From Actinobacteria bacterium IMCC19121 (lineage in GTDB: Bacteria; Actinomycetota; Actinomycetes; Nanopelagicales; Nanopelagicaceae): a stretch of DNA of 64,000 nucleotides. The DNA lies in assembly GCA_002284895.1 (NCBI GenBank), contig CP015605.1, forward strand, positions 372,001 to 436,000, given 5' to 3'. Positions 9,021-17,863 of this stretch are shown one piece after another (position 1 is the stretch's first letter; every line of letters begins with the position of its first letter). Both the position numbers and the translations under genes were made by a program. A model generated the notes under the pieces. That model was given only the letters and a program-made list of their open reading frames with translations, was not told where the DNA came from and did no database searches.

Positions 9021-10139
9021 ATGATTCCTTACGGACGCCACTCAATCAATGATGATGATATCGCTGCAGTTGTTTTGGCACTAAAAAGTGAGTGGCTGAC
9101 GACTGGTCCCCTGGTTGAAGAGTTTGAATCGGCCTTAGAGAAAGTTGTGGGTGCACCTTGCATCTCCGTAACTTCAGGTACGGCCGCGCTCCATTGCGCT
9201 TATGCTGCAATTGGTCTCAAGCCGGGAGATGAAGTAATTACCCCGCCTATTACATTCGTCGCAACACAAGCCACGGCAGCGTTGTTTGGGGCAAAAATCG
9301 TTTTCGCAGATATACAACCGGATACCGCCAACATTGACCCACAGGCGGCTGAAGCCGCAATCACCTCTCGCACGAGGGCGATAGTCGCTGTTGATTATGC
9401 AGGGCACCCTGCTGAGCTTGATGACCTCAGAACCATTGCCGACCGCCACGGGATATATCTGATAGAAGATGCTGCCCACAGCATAGGGTCATTTTACAAA
9501 GGTCGCCCAGTTGGTTCAATCGCTGACATAACGACCTTCTCTTTCTTCCCAACAAAAAACTTAACAACCGGTGAAGGAGGAGCTGTAGCCTCAATTCACC
9601 CAGAATTGCTTGAGAGGGCAAAGAGATTTTCTAGGCAAGGACTAGTTCGAAATCCAAACGAATTTAAAATTACAGATCAAGGCCCTTGGCATCAAGAAGT
9701 TCACGAGTTTGGGTTGAATTATCGGTTACCAGATATTTTATGCGCACTAGGTGTCAATCAACTCAGGAGACTTGAAGATTTTAAGATCAAAAAGCAGGCG
9801 ATATTTGAAAGCTACGTGTGTGAGTTAAACGGTATAAAAGGAATCGAACTTCCAACTGAACGATTTGATATGAATGTTAATTGGCATCTATTTCCCGCTC
9901 GATTTGACCCAATTAAACGCCAAGCTATTTTCTCTGGTTTGAGAAAAGCCGGAATCGGTGTTCAGGTGAATTATATCCCTGCTTATTGGCATCCAGTTTT
10001 TTCCAAATTTGGACTTAGAAAGGGAATGTATCCAATCAGCGATCTCTTTTATTCTCAAGAAATTTCATTGCCAATGTATTCAGAATTGACTACAGATGAA
10101 ATTGATTTCGTTGTAAGAAACATAAAAGCACTAATTTAA
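9021..10139 (+). CDS. pseC: UDP-4-amino-4,6-dideoxy-N-acetyl-beta-L-altrosamine transaminase (PseC)
   Basis: PLP-dependent aminotransferase of the DegT/DnrJ/EryC1 family that aminates the PseB product using glutamate. Evidence: MIPYGRHSINDDDI start, TSGTAALHCAY, PPITFVATQAT, IEDAAHSIG, and SFFPTKNLTTGEGG with the PLP Lys at about residue 179. The length of 372 residues is standard. It follows pseB by 6 bases. Its stop overlaps by four bases the stop of the opposite-strand acetyltransferase, which is the next enzyme needed. Confidence 0.92.
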   Translation: MIPYGRHSINDDDIAAVVLALKSEWLTTGPLVEEFESALEKVVGAPCISVTSGTAALHCAYAAIGLKPGDEVITPPITFVATQATAALFGAKIVFADIQPDTANIDPQAAEAAITSRTRAIVAVDYAGHPAELDDLRTIADRHGIYLIEDAAHSIGSFYKGRPVGSIADITTFSFFPTKNLTTGEGGAVASIHPELLERAKRFSRQGLVRNPNEFKITDQGPWHQEVHEFGLNYRLPDILCALGVNQLRRLEDFKIKKQAIFESYVCELNGIKGIELPTERFDMNVNWHLFPARFDPIKRQAIFSGLRKAGIGVQVNYIPAYWHPVFSKFGLRKGMYPISDLFYSQEISLPMYSELTTDEIDFVVRNIKALI

Positions 10140-10597
10140 AGACTTTTTTCGAAATGTAGGAAGTCGCCAACAGATGGTACTAATTGAAATCCAGCGCTAG
10201 TAAAGAGTTTTTGGGAAACAAGATTATGCCGATGCACTCTTGCAACAATAGTCTTATCGGGATACAAACTAAAAAAAGTCCCACATGTCATGTCCAAAAT
10301 TCTCGTTCCAACTCCCTTGCCATGTTGATTAGGATCAACCAAAATACTAATTTCGAACTTATCAACTGATCCGGACATAACGTCCAATCGACTCATCCCT
10401 ATCGCCTTATGATCCGCCACGTAAAGAAAAAACGGTTCAATCTGGATTCTTTCAAGCCGAGTCGTAAGCCACTCCAAGTGTTCATTCATGAGGATTAGTT
10501 CAGAATTTAGCGAATACTCACGTGAATTTGGATTATTGCGCCAAGTAAGTAATGCGACAGCATCACTCAGGGTGGCAGTTCGCTGAGTTATCTCCAT
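10136..10597 (-). CDS. pseH: GNAT N-acetyltransferase, probable PseH
   Basis: A 153-residue GNAT protein. It starts with ALLTWRNNPNSREYS and EHLEWL, as in PseH and related sugar N-acetyltransferases, and has the acetyl-CoA loop QHGKGVGTRIL (about residues 90-100) and a C-terminal SQKLFTSAGFQ helix. In the pathway it would acetylate the 4-amino group of the PseC product using acetyl-CoA. It is the only GNAT in the cluster and the step is otherwise missing, which supports the call. It lies alone on the minus strand, tail-overlapping pseC. Confidence 0.75.
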   Translation of the reverse strand: MEITQRTATLSDAVALLTWRNNPNSREYSLNSELILMNEHLEWLTTRLERIQIEPFFLYVADHKAIGMSRLDVMSGSVDKFEISILVDPNQHGKGVGTRILDMTCGTFFSLYPDKTIVARVHRHNLVSQKLFTSAGFQLVPSVGDFLHFEKSL

Positions 10598-10621
10598 GGT
10601 GTTCTAAAGTATACTTTTGAA

Positions 10622-11650
10622 ATGACAGAAAAAGGCAAAGGCATTTTATTCATAGCTGAAGTCTCGGCTAATCATCTAGGTTCTTTTGAACGAGCCAAGG
10701 AAATAGTTGCTGCAGCAGCTAAAGCAGGAGCCACCGCCATTAAGTTTCAAACCTATACCGCAGACACAATGACGTTAGATGTGGATGATTTCAGAGTTAG
10801 TGATGATCATGAATTATGGGGAGGCCGAAGGCTTCATAGTTTGTATCAAGAGGCGCACACACCCTGGGAGTGGCACTCCGAGTTATTCGAACTTTGTCGC
10901 TCCCTTGATGTGATGCCCTTTAGTTCTCCGTTTGATCTTTCCGCAGTAGAATTTCTAGAATCCCTCAATGCACCCATGTACAAGATAGCCTCACTAGAAA
11001 CTGGAGATCATCGACTTATTAGAGCTGTTGCTGAAACTGGGAAACCTCTCATTATCTCAACAGGTGCGACCGAGTGGAAGGAAATCGAAGAGCTTGTTGG
11101 AGTAGTTCAAGAGACTGGCAATAAAGACCTAACCCTTTTGGTTTGTACTAGCTCATATCCCTCTGATCCGGTAGACGCTCATCTAAATCGGATAGGAACT
11201 TTAAGAAATCATTTTGGAGTAAAAGTTGGATTGTCAGACCATACTTTAGGGATTGGTGTGAGTATTGCCGCCATAGCTCTGGGTGCAACTGCAATCGAAA
11301 AGCACATAACTTTACGACGTTCTGATGGTGGAGCAGACGGAGCATTTTCGATGGAACCAGAAGAGTTTGCAATGTTAGTTAAAGAAGGAACATCTGCTTT
11401 TCAAGCTCTTGGTAATCCTGTTTGGAGCATGCAAGATTCAGAAAAGGAGTCGCGAAGACTTCGTCGTAGCCTATATGTTGTGAAAGATGTCAAAGCAGGA
11501 GAAATAGTTACTAATGAGAATGTACGAGCGATTCGTCCTTGGGGTGGATGCTCACCCAAGTTGCTAGATGCAATGTTGGGAAAAAGCTTTCAAAAAGATA
11601 GTAAAATTGGTACTCCAATGAGTCTTGAGTTACTTAAGATGATTGATTAA
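10622..11650 (+). CDS. pseI: Pseudaminic acid synthase (PseI, NeuB family)
   Basis: Condenses 2,4-diacetamido-2,4,6-trideoxy-L-altrose with phosphoenolpyruvate to pseudaminic acid. The 342-residue protein has a NeuB TIM barrel (FIAEVSANHLGSFERA, AIKFQTYTADTMT, PMYKIASLETGD, GLSDHTLG, AIEKHITL; about residues 8-250) and a C-terminal SAF antifreeze-like domain (about 285-342, RRSLYVVKDVKAGEIVTNEN). The HELWGGRRLHSLYQEAHTPW segment fits PseI rather than sialic or legionaminic acid synthases. pseF follows after 3 bases. Confidence 0.92.
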   Translation: MTEKGKGILFIAEVSANHLGSFERAKEIVAAAAKAGATAIKFQTYTADTMTLDVDDFRVSDDHELWGGRRLHSLYQEAHTPWEWHSELFELCRSLDVMPFSSPFDLSAVEFLESLNAPMYKIASLETGDHRLIRAVAETGKPLIISTGATEWKEIEELVGVVQETGNKDLTLLVCTSSYPSDPVDAHLNRIGTLRNHFGVKVGLSDHTLGIGVSIAAIALGATAIEKHITLRRSDGGADGAFSMEPEEFAMLVKEGTSAFQALGNPVWSMQDSEKESRRLRRSLYVVKDVKAGEIVTNENVRAIRPWGGCSPKLLDAMLGKSFQKDSKIGTPMSLELLKMID

Positions 11651-11653
11651 ATC

Positions 11654-12343
11654 ATGAATATTGCAGTCATACCGGCACGTGGTGGAAGTAAGAGAATTCC
11701 AAGAAAGAATATAAGACTATTTCATGGTCTGCCAGTAATCGCGTATGCGATAAAAGCGGCTAAAGAAAGTGGAGTTTTTAGCGAAGTATTTATCTCAACA
11801 GATGATGAAGAAATTGCAGAAGTAGCTGAAAGTTTTGGAGCGACAATCCCATGGTTAAGGCCGAAGAAATTGTCGGATGATCACACGTCCACTATCAGCG
11901 TTATGAAAGATGCAGTCCATAAACTCAAATCCAAAGTGAATGACTTGGAAAACGTCTGTTGCATCTACCCTGCCACACCCTTATTGAAGCCAATTTTCAT
12001 CTCCCAAGGACTTCAAATTCTGAAAATGGGCGATTGGGATTATGTGCTATCGGCATCTAGGGCGGAAACCCCGCCAGAACGCTTCTTTTCATTAAACGCA
12101 GCGAGTGGAGTCGACATGCATTTTCCAGAGCAAGAGTTAACCAGAACTCAGGATTTTGTACCTTCCTATCATGACGCGGGCCAGTTCTATTGGGGCAGAA
12201 AATCTTCATGGGAATCTGGCTTGCCAATTTTCTCTAGCGCCTCGACTATTATTGAAATCCCGAACGAACTCTCTGTTGATATAGACACAATGGATGATTG
12301 GCATCGGGCAGAACGCCTCTTTGAAATACAAAAGGACTTTTAA
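11654..12343 (+). CDS. pseF: Pseudaminic acid cytidylyltransferase (PseF)
   Basis: Activates pseudaminic acid with CTP to CMP-pseudaminic acid. The 229-residue protein begins MNIAVIPARGGSKRIPRKNI, the CTP-binding signature of the CMP-NeuAc synthetase family. It has VFISTDDEEIAEVAESFGA and CCIYPATPLL, and a C-terminal NELSVDIDTMDDWHRAE metal-binding segment. Length and position immediately after pseI identify it as PseF rather than NeuA. It completes the CMP-Pse set. The next gene begins one base after its stop. Confidence 0.92.
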   Translation: MNIAVIPARGGSKRIPRKNIRLFHGLPVIAYAIKAAKESGVFSEVFISTDDEEIAEVAESFGATIPWLRPKKLSDDHTSTISVMKDAVHKLKSKVNDLENVCCIYPATPLLKPIFISQGLQILKMGDWDYVLSASRAETPPERFFSLNAASGVDMHFPEQELTRTQDFVPSYHDAGQFYWGRKSSWESGLPIFSSASTIIEIPNELSVDIDTMDDWHRAERLFEIQKDF

Positions 12344-12344
12344 A

Positions 12345-12962
12345 TTGAATTCTAAAATCTGTATTTTGGATTATGGCTCCGGGAATGTCGCATCGGTAAA
12401 GAATTCATTTGACAGGCTTGGATTAGAAAGTTTTATCTCAAATGAGGTTCCCGATATCGTTAGAGCATCGCATCTAGTTCTACCCGGCGTCGGGGCATTT
12501 AAGGCGTCAATGGAGAAGATAATGAGCAAACTTCCTCTCGACGTGATAAGTGCACAGATTTCTCTAGGTAAACCTTTGCTAGGAATCTGTGTTGGAATGC
12601 AAGTCTTCGCTGAGAGTGGATTTGAATTTGAAATTCATCCTGGCTTGAACTTGATTCCAGGTTCAGAAGTCATCGAACTCCCGACGACGGTTCCGAAACC
12701 TCATGTTGGGTGGGACAGCATCGAGATTCAGAGGAGCCATCCAATTCTGAATAACATTGATGATGGTACGGATTTCTACTTTGTTCATAGTTATTTTGTA
12801 ACTAAAATTGACGATTCAAACCTCATCGCGAGCTGCGATTACGGCGTAAAATTTCCTGCGGTTTTTGCAAAAGATAACTTAATCGGCGTCCAGTTTCATC
12901 CTGAAAAAAGTCAAAATAATGGCGATAAGTTGCTTCGGAACTTTGTTGAGTTGATTGCATGA
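12345..12962 (+). CDS. HisH-like glutamine amidotransferase for sugar amidation (WbuY-type)
   Basis: Class I glutaminase that frees ammonia for its HisF-like partner. Complete triad: Cys at about residue 82 in LLGICVGMQ, and His and Glu in VQFHPEKSQ near residue 184. The start fits TTG at 12345 (NSKICILDYGSGN), preceded by AAAGGAC; an ATG-initiated version beginning at 12294 would lie inside pseF. It overlaps the HisF-like gene by four bases (ATGA). No other his gene is present, and pairing with a sugar amidotransferase shows it serves acetamidino formation, as HisH2/HisF2/WbpG in Pseudomonas and WbuX/Y/Z in Escherichia coli. Confidence 0.85.
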   Translation: MNSKICILDYGSGNVASVKNSFDRLGLESFISNEVPDIVRASHLVLPGVGAFKASMEKIMSKLPLDVISAQISLGKPLLGICVGMQVFAESGFEFEIHPGLNLIPGSEVIELPTTVPKPHVGWDSIEIQRSHPILNNIDDGTDFYFVHSYFVTKIDDSNLIASCDYGVKFPAVFAKDNLIGVQFHPEKSQNNGDKLLRNFVELIA

Positions 12963-13783
12963 AGAAAAAGAGGGTTATTCCAGTCTTGCTCCACAAAGAA
13001 GGTTGGCTAGTTCAAAGTAAGAATTTCAGCGAATATAAGAAGCTAGGCAATGCCCAAAAAGCGGTTCAGCGCCTCAGTGAATGGGATTCAGACGAATTGA
13101 TTTATTTGGATATTTCTAAAACTGAGACATACACAACGAACCGTAGCGACACTGCGGCTCCTGAATATCAGGACCTGGGCGAACTTTTGGCTGAGGTTTC
13201 TAAAGTTGCTCGAATGCCAATAACCATAGGAGGGGGCATTAAAACTTTACATGACATAGAGGTAAGGTTACGAGCTGGCGCAGACAAAGTCTCAATAAAT
13301 CGATCAGCAATAGCAGACCCGTCGCTGATTGCTTCGGCGTCAAGAGAGTTTGGTCGTCAATGCATAGTTGTATCTATTGATTATGAAGAATTTGGAGACG
13401 AGAGGTACCTTCATTTTGGTGATGGAAACGAGTCAGATGGAAATCCAAGGAGTGCTTTAGAATGGCTGCTTAAAGCAGAGGAACTTGGCGCTGGCGAGAT
13501 TCTGCTAAATTCCGTTTCAAGAGATGGGATGAAATCTGGTTATGATATTTCATTTCTGGCTAAGGTGGCAGATAGACTGAATATTCCAGTGATTGCATGT
13601 GGAGGCGCAGGAAACTGGGAACATTTGGCTGAAGTATTAACCGAAACAAATGTAGATGCGGTTGCAGCAGCAAATATCTTCCATTTCCAAGATCAAAGCG
13701 TTTATCTGGCACGTAGACATTTAGCCTCCAAGGGCTTGCCAGTAAGACCACCAAGTATTCAAATGAGGAAGAGGCTAAACTAA
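12959..13783 (+). CDS. HisF-like subunit for sugar amidation (WbuZ-type)
   Basis: A 274-residue TIM-barrel protein of the HisF family. The N-terminus reads VIPVLLHKEGWLVQS where true HisF has the catalytic Asp in IPCLDV; this change is typical of WbuZ/AglZ-type proteins. Phosphate-binding elements remain (ITIGGGIKTLHDIE, GADKVSIN, VIACGGAGNWEHL). It should channel ammonia from the HisH-like protein to the amidotransferase gene four bases downstream. Histidine synthesis is unlikely because of the active-site change and context. Confidence 0.85.
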   Translation: MKKKRVIPVLLHKEGWLVQSKNFSEYKKLGNAQKAVQRLSEWDSDELIYLDISKTETYTTNRSDTAAPEYQDLGELLAEVSKVARMPITIGGGIKTLHDIEVRLRAGADKVSINRSAIADPSLIASASREFGRQCIVVSIDYEEFGDERYLHFGDGNESDGNPRSALEWLLKAEELGAGEILLNSVSRDGMKSGYDISFLAKVADRLNIPVIACGGAGNWEHLAEVLTETNVDAVAAANIFHFQDQSVYLARRHLASKGLPVRPPSIQMRKRLN

Positions 13784-13787
13784 TTCA

Positions 13788-14966
13788 ATGATTTATTGTG
13801 AGAAATGCGTCTACCCAATGACAGCTGCCCAACTCGAAATTACAGATGGTGTTTGCTCTGCTTGTAGAAGCGCCGAGAGTGTTAGTTTGATTACGAAAGA
13901 AGAGTGGGCTCGCAGGGAAAAAATGTTTGGGGAACTTGTTAAATCCTTAGCCAGTGAAAATGGTTCGAATTATGACTGTCTCATTCCTGTCAGTGGGGGT
14001 AAAGACAGTTTTTACCAGGCACACCTCATGACAGAAAAATATGGCTTAAAGCCGTTATTGGTGACTTACCATGGCAATAATTACTTGCCAGAAGGTGATT
14101 TTAATAGAGATTTGATGCGGCATGCTTTCGATGCAGACCATCTTGTATTTGGACCGAGCGTCTCAGCATTGAAGAAATTAAATCGCGTTGGATTCAAAGT
14201 AATGGGTGACATGAACTGGCATGCTCATTGTGGGATTTATACATACCCCATTCAAATTGCTACAATGATGAAAATTCCTATGGTTATATGGGGAGAAACT
14301 TTCTGGGATATTTCTGGAATGTTTTCGCCAGATGACTTTGTCGAGTTCAGCGCTAGAACACGCCATGAGCACGCCCTTCGCGGCTATGAGTGGTACGACT
14401 TGTTGGGACAAGAAGGCTTGATTGAAAAGGATTTCATGTGGGCGAAATACCCAGACGATGAGGAGATTCTTAATGCTGGAGTACGGGGGTTATGCATTGG
14501 TAATTATTTTAATTGGGATCCAAATACCCAAACCGAGATTATAAAAGAAAAATATGGATGGAAAGGTTCGGACAGAGAATTTCAAAGAACTTATCGAAAG
14601 ATGTCTAACCTAGATGATCGTTATGAGAACGGTGCACACGATTTGCTTAAATTCATCAAGTTTGGTTATGGCCGTGGCTCAGATCATGCTTCAAAAGATA
14701 TTCGTACTGGATATTTGACTAGAGAGCAGGGTATAGAGATGGTCAAAAAGTATGACCACGTAGTTTCAGACGATCTTTATTATTGGTTAGATTATGTAGA
14801 AATGAGCGAAGAGGAATTTTGGAAAACTGCAGATACGTTTAGAGATCCACGTGTTTGGTGGATTCAGAATGGTGAATGGTGGAAAGATAATATCTGGGGC
14901 GGTTCCAGTTCATATGGAAAAGTACACCTTGATGGGAACCTCCAGACTAAATTCTTGCGAAAGTAA
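13788..14966 (+). CDS. pseA: N-acetyl sugar amidotransferase (PseA/WbpG/WbuX family)
   Basis: ATP-dependent enzyme that converts an N-acetyl to an acetamidino group. A 392-residue protein with two Cys pairs (Cys4/Cys7 and Cys23/Cys26) that may bind zinc, and a PP-loop PVSGGKDSFYQAHLM near residues 66-80 for ATP adenylation. These are the hallmarks of the N-acetyl sugar amidotransferase family. Located directly after the CMP-Pse genes and the HisH/HisF pair, it most likely makes 5-acetamido-7-acetamidino pseudaminic acid, as PseA in Campylobacter. The gene name rests on this context; a role on another N-acetyl sugar is possible. Confidence 0.85.
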   Translation: MIYCEKCVYPMTAAQLEITDGVCSACRSAESVSLITKEEWARREKMFGELVKSLASENGSNYDCLIPVSGGKDSFYQAHLMTEKYGLKPLLVTYHGNNYLPEGDFNRDLMRHAFDADHLVFGPSVSALKKLNRVGFKVMGDMNWHAHCGIYTYPIQIATMMKIPMVIWGETFWDISGMFSPDDFVEFSARTRHEHALRGYEWYDLLGQEGLIEKDFMWAKYPDDEEILNAGVRGLCIGNYFNWDPNTQTEIIKEKYGWKGSDREFQRTYRKMSNLDDRYENGAHDLLKFIKFGYGRGSDHASKDIRTGYLTREQGIEMVKKYDHVVSDDLYYWLDYVEMSEEEFWKTADTFRDPRVWWIQNGEWWKDNIWGGSSSYGKVHLDGNLQTKFLRK

Positions 14967-15053
14967 GATATGAGTGTTCGAGTTTCTTCATAATGCCATT
15001 TCAGAGCACGTATTTGTTCATGAATTAACGGATGCACCCTTACACTTGCTCAC

Positions 15054-16010
15054 ATGAAGAGAATAGCTGTGACTGGCGGGGCTGGCTTTATCGGCTCCAA
15101 CTTAACCCACCGCTTGATATCTGAAGGTTACGACGTGGTCGTGGTCGATGACTTGTCTACCGGTCTACTTTCTAATGTGGATCAAGGAAAATCTGCGTTG
15201 CACCGGGTATCGATTACTGATTCAAAGGCGCTGGGTAAGGCACTAATCGGATGCGAAACCATTTTTCATTTAGCCGCTCGAGGTTCAGTGCCGCGCTCAA
15301 TAAAAAATCCCGTTGCGACGCACGAAGTGAATGCAACTGGGACACTCAATGTCTTAGAAGTAGCTCGGGCTAATGGTGCTCACGTGATTTTTTCTTCCTC
15401 TTCATCGGTCTACGGTCGGAATATGAAACTGCCAAAGGATGAGTCGATGTGGCTTGGCCCTATGACGCCTTATGCGGCAAGCAAGTTAGCTGCGGAGGGG
15501 TATGTGCAGGCATACGCCAAAGCTTATGGTGTACCAACGACACTTTTGCGTTTCTTTAATGTCTTTGGTCCGCGCCAACGCCCTGACCACGAGTACGCAG
15601 CTGTTTTACCAAAATGGATTTGGCTTGCAATGCAAGGGGAACCAGTAGACGTTTATGGCGATGGCAGCGCATCCCGTGACTTCACATATGTGGATACGGT
15701 TTTGGATATTGCGATATTGGCAATGAAAGAGAAGGTATTAACTGAAGGAGCAATGAACTTGGCCTATGGAAATCGAATTTCTCTAAGCGATACAATCGAA
15801 ATGCTAAAAAGTCACTTTCCTAACCTGCAAGTTAATTACAAATCTGAACGTCCTGGCGATGTTAAAGAATCGCAAAATGACCCAGGATTGCTAAAGACTC
15901 TGTTCCCTAGCATTGTCCCCAAGCAATTCGAAGTAGCTTTGTCAGAAACTGTCCAGTGGCTTAAAGAATTTGGCCAGAGTGTTGCTAACGGTCCTGCGAC
16001 CGTAGATTAA
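15054..16010 (+). CDS. UDP-sugar 4-epimerase, WbpP/GalE-like
   Basis: Extended SDR of 318 residues: AVTGGAGFIGSNL for NAD, HLAARGSVPRSIKNP, SSSSSVYG, YAASK with Tyr140 and Lys144, RFFNVFGPRQRPDHEYAAVLP and VYGDGSASRDFTYV. The SVPRS segment and GPRQRP are characteristic of WbpP-type UDP-GlcNAc(A)/GalNAc(A) 4-epimerases. It sits just before an AsnB-like amidotransferase and near a UDP-GlcNAc-type dehydrogenase at 19.1 kb, consistent with a UDP-GalNAcA-like branch. Substrate is inference. Confidence 0.75.
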   Translation: MKRIAVTGGAGFIGSNLTHRLISEGYDVVVVDDLSTGLLSNVDQGKSALHRVSITDSKALGKALIGCETIFHLAARGSVPRSIKNPVATHEVNATGTLNVLEVARANGAHVIFSSSSSVYGRNMKLPKDESMWLGPMTPYAASKLAAEGYVQAYAKAYGVPTTLLRFFNVFGPRQRPDHEYAAVLPKWIWLAMQGEPVDVYGDGSASRDFTYVDTVLDIAILAMKEKVLTEGAMNLAYGNRISLSDTIEMLKSHFPNLQVNYKSERPGDVKESQNDPGLLKTLFPSIVPKQFEVALSETVQWLKEFGQSVANGPATVD

Positions 16011-16021
16011 ATACTGCTCAC

Positions 16022-17863
16022 ATGTGCGGAATCACCGGAGGCATAGGCCCAAGCGCCCCAAGCAAACAACTTCTGGATGCTCAACTCAAATCTTTACAAC
16101 ACCGCGGACCAGATGACAGTGGCACCTATGTAAATAAAGGAATTGGTTTAGGAATGGGCCGATTAGCAATCGTTGAAATCGCTTCAGGTAAACAACCCGC
16201 ATCCGATGCCAGCGAGCAGATAAACATGGTCTTTAACGGTGAAATCTATAACTATCGTGAACTGCGGTATGAGTTAGAACAAAATGGAGTTCACTGTAGA
16301 ACATCGAGTGAATCTGAAGTAATTATTAATTTGTATTTGCAGTATGGCCTCGATTTCATAAATAAGCTCAATGGTATGTTTGCAATTGCGATTCACGACG
16401 TTCGCGACAACTCGCTACATCTAATTCGTGATCGTATGGGCAAAAAACCGTTATGGATTTCCCAGTTAAACAACGGAACTTTATTCTTTGCATCGGAAGT
16501 TCGCGCACTAATGTTAGCGCGTCCGGATCGCACTTTGCGCACCGGCATGGTTTCCGAAGTCATGCAGTATGGATACATCAACTCCCCGTACTCCGCTTTT
16601 AATGAAATAGGCCAAGTTCCACCAGGCTCGCTGCTAACTTGGCGCGATGGTAAAACTCTTACCTCAAGGTATTGGGTACCGGACTTTGAAACTAAAACAA
16701 ATATTTCTTATGAGGAAGCCCTCCAGACCACTAAAGAAGTAATTGAAGAATCTGTTTCACGACGCCTTATTTCTGAACGCCCACTAGGTTCTTTTTTGAG
16801 CGGCGGCTATGACTCGACAATAGTGACGGCCTACATGGCAAAGTTGATGGACGAAAAAGTACAGACTTATTCAATCGGATTTCATAGTGCGCAATTCAAT
16901 GAGGCCCACCATGCCAGGCAAGTAGCTAACTTTTTGGGGACAAACCATCACGAAGAGATACTTAATCCCGATCCAGCCGTAGTTACCGAAAAGATTGCTC
17001 ATGTGCTTGATCAGCCATTTGCCGATTCTTCAATAGTGCCAACGTATTTACTTGCTAAATTTGCTCGGGAAAATTTGATTGTAGCCCTCGGCGGAGATGG
17101 CGGAGATGAAGTCTTTGGAGGGTACGACAGGTACCTAGCGACACCTTTGTTGCAGAAGCTAAATCCATTTTTAAGTTTAGCCCGTGCCGGGCTAGAGCTT
17201 GCGGGTAAGCAAACAATTGGCAAGACTAGAAAGATTAACCGCGTTGGTTCTCAACTTTCAGCGAAGACATCTTTAGCAGCCAGATATAGTTCAATTCTAT
17301 CCTTGGCTCAACCTAATGACTTGTCAGCATTGCTTAATCCAGGTTTTGTATCAGCCGCAGGTGAGAATACATTTGTTAGTCAATTTACTTCGGGTCACAT
17401 TTCACCTTTTGATCGAATGATTAGGTCAGATTTAGCTGCCTATTTGCCGGGGGATTTACTTGTAAAAGTTGACATGGCAACGATGGCAAATAGCCTTGAA
17501 CTTAGATCACCGATGTTAGATGTCAATGTCGTTGAATGGGGCTTATCTTTACCACGCAAATACAAAATCAAGGGCTTTGAAACCAAGCACATCTTAAAAG
17601 ACGTCGCACGTTCTCTTGTTCCAGCTAACTTAATTGATCGCCCAAAGATGGGCTTCGGCATTCCCCGCGCCGAGTGGATACGTACTGGAATGAAAGAGAT
17701 GGTCATTGACACACTTACTGATGCAACAGCTACACAACGTGGTTGGTTCGACCCTGGAGAAGTTAAAAAAGTGATAGATAATCATATGACCGGTGAGGAT
17801 AGAGACAACATCATCTGGCCAATGTTGATGCTAGAGCTCTGGGCTAGGACCTGGATCGATTAG
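16022..17863 (+). CDS. asnB: Asparagine synthase-like glutamine amidotransferase (AsnB family)
   Basis: A 613-residue two-domain enzyme: N-terminal glutaminase beginning MCGITGG with the nucleophile Cys2, LQHRGPDDSG, VFNGEIYNYRELR; and a C-terminal synthetase with PP-loop SFLSGGYDST and KVDMATMANSLELRSPMLD. Length matches AsnB. It may make asparagine, but paralogues in polysaccharide loci (for example WbpS in Pseudomonas) amidate uronic acids, and it starts 11 bases after a UDP-sugar epimerase gene. It overlaps the next, opposite-strand glycosyltransferase by 20 bases at the 3-prime end. Confidence 0.88.
   Translation: MCGITGGIGPSAPSKQLLDAQLKSLQHRGPDDSGTYVNKGIGLGMGRLAIVEIASGKQPASDASEQINMVFNGEIYNYRELRYELEQNGVHCRTSSESEVIINLYLQYGLDFINKLNGMFAIAIHDVRDNSLHLIRDRMGKKPLWISQLNNGTLFFASEVRALMLARPDRTLRTGMVSEVMQYGYINSPYSAFNEIGQVPPGSLLTWRDGKTLTSRYWVPDFETKTNISYEEALQTTKEVIEESVSRRLISERPLGSFLSGGYDSTIVTAYMAKLMDEKVQTYSIGFHSAQFNEAHHARQVANFLGTNHHEEILNPDPAVVTEKIAHVLDQPFADSSIVPTYLLAKFARENLIVALGGDGGDEVFGGYDRYLATPLLQKLNPFLSLARAGLELAGKQTIGKTRKINRVGSQLSAKTSLAARYSSILSLAQPNDLSALLNPGFVSAAGENTFVSQFTSGHISPFDRMIRSDLAAYLPGDLLVKVDMATMANSLELRSPMLDVNVVEWGLSLPRKYKIKGFETKHILKDVARSLVPANLIDRPKMGFGIPRAEWIRTGMKEMVIDTLTDATATQRGWFDPGEVKKVIDNHMTGEDRDNIIWPMLMLELWARTWID

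Noticed and set aside
12345-13783. Histidine biosynthesis genes hisH and hisF
   Set aside because: No other his gene is nearby, the HisF-like active-site Asp region is changed, and both are coupled to an N-acetyl-sugar amidotransferase.
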